A DNA stretch of 50,025 nucleotides from Clostridiales bacterium (GTDB lineage: Bacteria; Bacillota; Clostridia; Oscillospirales; CAG-272). Both the position numbers and the translations under genes were made by a program. Shown here one piece after another: positions 47,427-50,025 of this stretch. The notes under the pieces were generated by a model. The model saw only the letters and a list, made by a program, of their open reading frames with translations, searched no databases and was not told where the DNA came from. The first letter of the stretch is position 1. Each line of letters begins with the position of its first letter. Location: the NCBI GenBank assembly GCA_012514145.1, contig JAAZAV010000007.1, forward strand, positions 1 through 50,025, written 5' to 3'.

Positions 47427-48347
47427 ATGAAAAACATTGATGTAATCGGCATCGGCGCCTCGCTGTATGACATTATATTCGGCGCCGAAACCTATCCCGA
47501 AGAAGATACTAAAGTTCGCGTGGACAGCGTGACCTACCGCTGCGGAGGTCCCTGCGCCACCGCTCTTGCCGCCATGGCAAAATTGGGCGTATCGGCTGCA
47601 TATACGGGCGCCATAGCCGACGACGGTTATGCCGCCGCCATGAGAGCGGAATTCGCCGAATTCGGCGTCGACTGTTCGTCTCTTGTCGTGCGGAAGGGAG
47701 CGAAATCGCCCTTCTCGGTGATTCTGACCGCCGCCGACAAGGGCACCCGAACCATAGTCTGGAATCGGGGCACTCTTAAAACCACTCAGCCGGAGGAAGT
47801 GCCCTACGGGCTTATCGAAAAGGCGAAGGTGCTCCACCTTGACGGCAACCACATCGACGCGGCTCTGGCAGCCGCGAAATTCGCCCGTGAAAAGGGCGTG
47901 AAGGTGTCTATCGACGCGGGCAAGCTCTACGACGGTGTCCGGGAGCTGGTCAAATACGTCGACTGGTTCGTCGCCGCCGAGTCGTTCGCTTTTGAATATT
48001 CCGGCACAGACGACCTGCGCGCCGCCGCAAAGCTCATGTATGATGAGAACAGCCCCGAGATTGTTGTCATAACCTGCGGCAAGCGCGGGGGGATGTGGTA
48101 CGACGGAAAGGAATACGGCGAATACCCCATCTACGACGTTCCGGTGGTGGACTCAACCGGCTGCGGCGATGTGTTCCACGGCGCTTTTGTCGCCGCCATG
48201 CTGCGGGGCTTCGATTATCCCGCCGCCTGCCGCTTCTCGTCGGGCGTGTCATCCATGAAATGCACCAAGCCGGGGGGCAGGGCGGGCATCCCCACCTATG
48301 ACGAGGTCACCGCCTTCCTGCGCTCCTACGGCGAGGATATCGGCTGA
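47427..48347 (+). CDS. PfkB family carbohydrate kinase
   Basis: This 306-residue kinase has the ribokinase fold. The N-terminal GIGASLYDIIFG and GGPCATALAAMAKLG (about 39-53) form the substrate-binding part. The second PfkB signature DSTGCGDVFHGAF contains GCGD (245-248) instead of the usual GAGD, keeping the catalytic base D248. VVDSTGCGDVFHGAFVAAML and the anion hole are otherwise normal. Members phosphorylate ribose, fructose, 1-phosphofructose or tagatose-6-phosphate. Here it probably adds the phosphate that makes the aldolase substrate. No ribosome site precedes the ATG; see the leaderless promoter above. The FGGY kinase follows 19 nt later. Confidence 0.88.
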   Translation: MKNIDVIGIGASLYDIIFGAETYPEEDTKVRVDSVTYRCGGPCATALAAMAKLGVSAAYTGAIADDGYAAAMRAEFAEFGVDCSSLVVRKGAKSPFSVILTAADKGTRTIVWNRGTLKTTQPEEVPYGLIEKAKVLHLDGNHIDAALAAAKFAREKGVKVSIDAGKLYDGVRELVKYVDWFVAAESFAFEYSGTDDLRAAAKLMYDENSPEIVVITCGKRGGMWYDGKEYGEYPIYDVPVVDSTGCGDVFHGAFVAAMLRGFDYPAACRFSSGVSSMKCTKPGGRAGIPTYDEVTAFLRSYGEDIG

Positions 48348-48366
48348 TTATTAAACGGTATATAAC

Positions 48367-49839
48367 ATGCTTTTAGGAATTGATTTCGGCAGCGGCGGCG
48401 TCAAGCTGACCGTTATGGCGAAGGACGGCGCCGTCCGCGGCGAATCCTCCAGCGAATATCCAACCATATATCCGGCGCTTGGCTACGCCGAGCAGGATCC
48501 CGCCGTTTGGTGGTCGACCCTGCGCCGCGCCGTAAAGGACGCCGTTGACAGCGGGGCACTTATCCCCTCTGAACTTGAGGCGATTTCGGTGGATTCGGCT
48601 ACCCACACCGCCGTGCTGCTGGATAAGGACTGCCGCCCTCTTCAGAACGCCATATTCTGGACCGACCTGCGCTGTTCCGCCGAGGCCGCAGAGCTTGCCG
48701 CCGAACACTTTGACACCATATGGCGCAAGAGCCTGCACAAGCCTTCTACTATCTGGACGCTGCCCCAGCTGCTCTGGGTGTGGCGCAATCAGCCGGATAT
48801 CCATGCGAAAATAGCCCATGTCCTTTTCGAAAAAGACTATGTGCGCTATCTGATGACGGGAAAACTGGCGACCGACTATATCGAAGCCGTGGGCTCAATG
48901 CTCTACGACACCACCCGGGGCGTATGGGATGAGGAGTTATGCTCTCTCTGCGGTCTTGACACCTCGGTCATGCCTCCGATCTTCCGTCCTCTGGACATGG
49001 CGGGAGGGCTCACTCCCTCAGCCGCCGCCGACCTGGGGCTTGTGGCAGGCACCCCGGTGCTGACAGGCACCACCGACACCGCCCTTGAGGTCTTCGGAGC
49101 CGGCGCTATTGCTCCCGGTGACGCGACCGTCAAGCTGGCGACCGCCGGCAGGGTCTGCGTTGTCACCGAGGGACCCCATCCAAACCCCTACCTCGTCTGC
49201 TATCCCCATGTGGTGGAGGGGCTGTGGTATCCCGGCACCGCCACCCGTTCCGCCGCCTCCGCCTTCCGCTGGTACCGGGACACCATAGGCTGTGAAAAGT
49301 ATAAGATACTGGACGAGGGCGCCGCTGAGATAGCACCCGGCTGCGAGGGACTCTTCTTCAATCCCTATCTCATGGGCGAGCTGTCACCCTACAATGACGA
49401 CACCCTCCGCGCCTCATTCGTCGGCGCGACCATGAAGCACACCAAAGCCCACTTCACTAGAGCTGTGCTGGAGGGTGTGGCATTCAGCCTCCGCGACGGG
49501 CTGGATGTGCTTACGGGAGAGGGAATTGACCTGACCCGCGCCGCCATTATCGGCGGAGGCGCTTCAAGCCCCCTCTGGCGACAGATAACCGCCGATATCT
49601 TAGGAATTCCGCTCACCGTACCCGAGCGCTCCGATTCCTCATATGCCTCGGCCATGCTGGCGGGCATAGGCGCGGGGGTGTTCTCATCCCACGCCGACGC
49701 CGCGGCGAAATGCGTCCGCATCGTTGCCGAGGTGACTCCCAATCCCGAACGCCATGAGGTATATGAAAAACACTTCACGGTGTATAGACAAATCCACGAC
49801 GCGCTTAAACCCGTATATAAATGCATATCTGAACTATAA
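48367..49839 (+). CDS. FGGY family carbohydrate kinase (xylulokinase-like)
   Basis: This 490-residue protein has the two-domain actin-like fold of FGGY kinases. LLGIDFGSGGVKLTVM (2-17) is the phosphate 1 loop. ISVDSATHTAVLLDKD and NAIFWTDLRC are the substrate region. VLTGTTDTALEVFGAGA marks the start of the second domain (about 235-251), and AIIGGGASSPLWRQITADILGIPL near 395-418 is the C-terminal adenosine motif. Closest in layout to xylulokinase, but fuculose or other ketoses are possible. No clear ribosome site precedes the ATG, so it may depend on coupling to the PfkB gene, whose stop is 19 nt upstream. Together with isomerase, PfkB and aldolase it could complete a route from aldose to triose phosphates. 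Confidence 0.9.
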   Translation: MLLGIDFGSGGVKLTVMAKDGAVRGESSSEYPTIYPALGYAEQDPAVWWSTLRRAVKDAVDSGALIPSELEAISVDSATHTAVLLDKDCRPLQNAIFWTDLRCSAEAAELAAEHFDTIWRKSLHKPSTIWTLPQLLWVWRNQPDIHAKIAHVLFEKDYVRYLMTGKLATDYIEAVGSMLYDTTRGVWDEELCSLCGLDTSVMPPIFRPLDMAGGLTPSAAADLGLVAGTPVLTGTTDTALEVFGAGAIAPGDATVKLATAGRVCVVTEGPHPNPYLVCYPHVVEGLWYPGTATRSAASAFRWYRDTIGCEKYKILDEGAAEIAPGCEGLFFNPYLMGELSPYNDDTLRASFVGATMKHTKAHFTRAVLEGVAFSLRDGLDVLTGEGIDLTRAAIIGGGASSPLWRQITADILGIPLTVPERSDSSYASAMLAGIGAGVFSSHADAAAKCVRIVAEVTPNPERHEVYEKHFTVYRQIHDALKPVYKCISEL

Positions 49840-49842
49840 AAC

Positions 49843-49886
49843 GCTGAACCTGACAGGCCGGAATCACAGCCGCCTTCAGGTTCAGC
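49843..49886 (+). terminator. Hairpin after the FGGY kinase
   Basis: GCTGAACCTGA (49843-49853) and TCAGGTTCAGC (49876-49886) form a perfect 11-bp stem around a 22-nt loop, 3 nt after the stop codon. No T-run follows, so it may end or stabilise the cassette mRNA. The IS element begins 17 nt later, and may have displaced the original T-tract. Confidence 0.5.
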
Positions 49887-49903
49887 CCGCGACGAAAGGT
49901 TAA

Positions 49904-50025
49904 GGGCATCTCTAAAAACCTCATGCAATATTCGCCCAAATATGATATAATATACCTATGAAACAGATAAATTTTTTTGCCGAAGATAATCGCCTTGACA
50001 GGCTCAGTAAAATGGGTGACCCACT
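49904..50025 (+). mobile_element. Left end of an IS5-like insertion sequence (cut by the window)
   Basis: GGGCATCTCTAAAAACC at 49904-49920 resembles the terminal inverted repeats of IS5-family elements, and a transposase-type reading frame begins 38 bp further on. The element runs off the right edge, so its other end and target duplication cannot be seen. Confidence 0.6.
49958..50025 (+). CDS. IS5-family transposase, N-terminal fragment
   Basis: Only the first 22 residues are in the window (MKQINFFAEDNRLDRLSKMG and two more). The start with FFAEDNRLDRLSKMGDP is the usual opening of IS5-type DDE transposases, where LxxxGDPL leads into the N-terminal DUF772 region. A TATAAT at 49946-49951 lies just before the ATG, as is common in such elements. 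Catalytic residues lie outside the window, so activity cannot be judged. Confidence 0.6.
   Translation, partial: MKQINFFAEDNRLDRLSKMGDP

Noticed and set aside
4317..49839. CRISPR array, tRNA, rRNA or other classical RNA gene
   Set aside because: No regularly spaced repeats, and no cloverleaf or rRNA-like stretch, were seen in any intergenic region.

Overview
The window looks like a chromosomal segment of an anaerobic, glycan-degrading Gram-positive bacterium of the class Clostridia (Bacillota), possibly a gut member of Oscillospirales or Christensenellales. The reasons are many near-consensus TTGACA / TATAAT promoters with 16-18 bp spacers, strong GGAGG ribosome sites, lipobox secretion signals, a surface protein with a C-terminal membrane anchor and KKKRR tail, oxygen-sensitive Fe-S proteins, and moderately GC-rich coding sequence. 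The class is inferred with fair confidence; the order is a guess. I see no rRNA, tRNA or CRISPR array. The only mobile element is the left end of an IS5-like insertion sequence at the right edge.

Layout. 1-9.8 kb: a mannonate dehydratase / GH16 / HAD phosphatase operon, a converging MFS transporter, an orphan solute-binding lipoprotein, a probably highly expressed surface protein (CBM9-like) behind a structured leader, a Gfo/Idh/MocA oxidoreductase, and a GtrA / nucleoside-hydrolase operon. 9.8-14.1 kb: a minus-strand operon GH27 alpha-galactosidase / small zinc-ribbon protein / arabinose-isomerase-like / GH28. 14.1-17.2 kb: a Gfo/Idh/MocA protein lacking the usual EKP lysine, a doubtful small ORF and an OPA-type MFS transporter with two operator-like palindromes in its promoter. 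17.5-25.3 kb: a tandem pair of QueG-like Fe-S proteins, then GH2 / beta-propeller / sugar epimerase / MATE transporter. 25.4-27.5 kb: a large acidic coiled-coil protein with a DUF2325-like C-terminus and composition unlike its neighbours.

27.7-44.6 kb: five more solute-binding lipoproteins of the same family, interspersed with a YifB/ComM AAA+ protein, an operon of acyltransferase-like / epimerase / FAD oxidoreductase / lipoprotein, an MBL-fold hydrolase, and an operon of DUF3795 / epimerase / BNR sialidase-like protein. 45-49.8 kb: a sugar-catabolic cassette of FucI-type isomerase, class II aldolase, PfkB kinase and FGGY kinase, followed by the IS element.

How it fits together (inference): surface lipoproteins and the CBM9-like protein bind plant-derived sugars or oligosaccharides, MFS carriers bring them in, and signal-peptide-less glycosidases (GH2, GH16, GH27, GH28, BNR) process them in the cytoplasm. 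Oxidoreductases, epimerases, isomerases, kinases and an aldolase feed the products to glycolysis. The most unusual points are the six paralogous lipoproteins without any ABC permease gene in 50 kb, the DUF2325-like protein, the diverging QueG-like tandem pair, and the structured leader of the surface protein.
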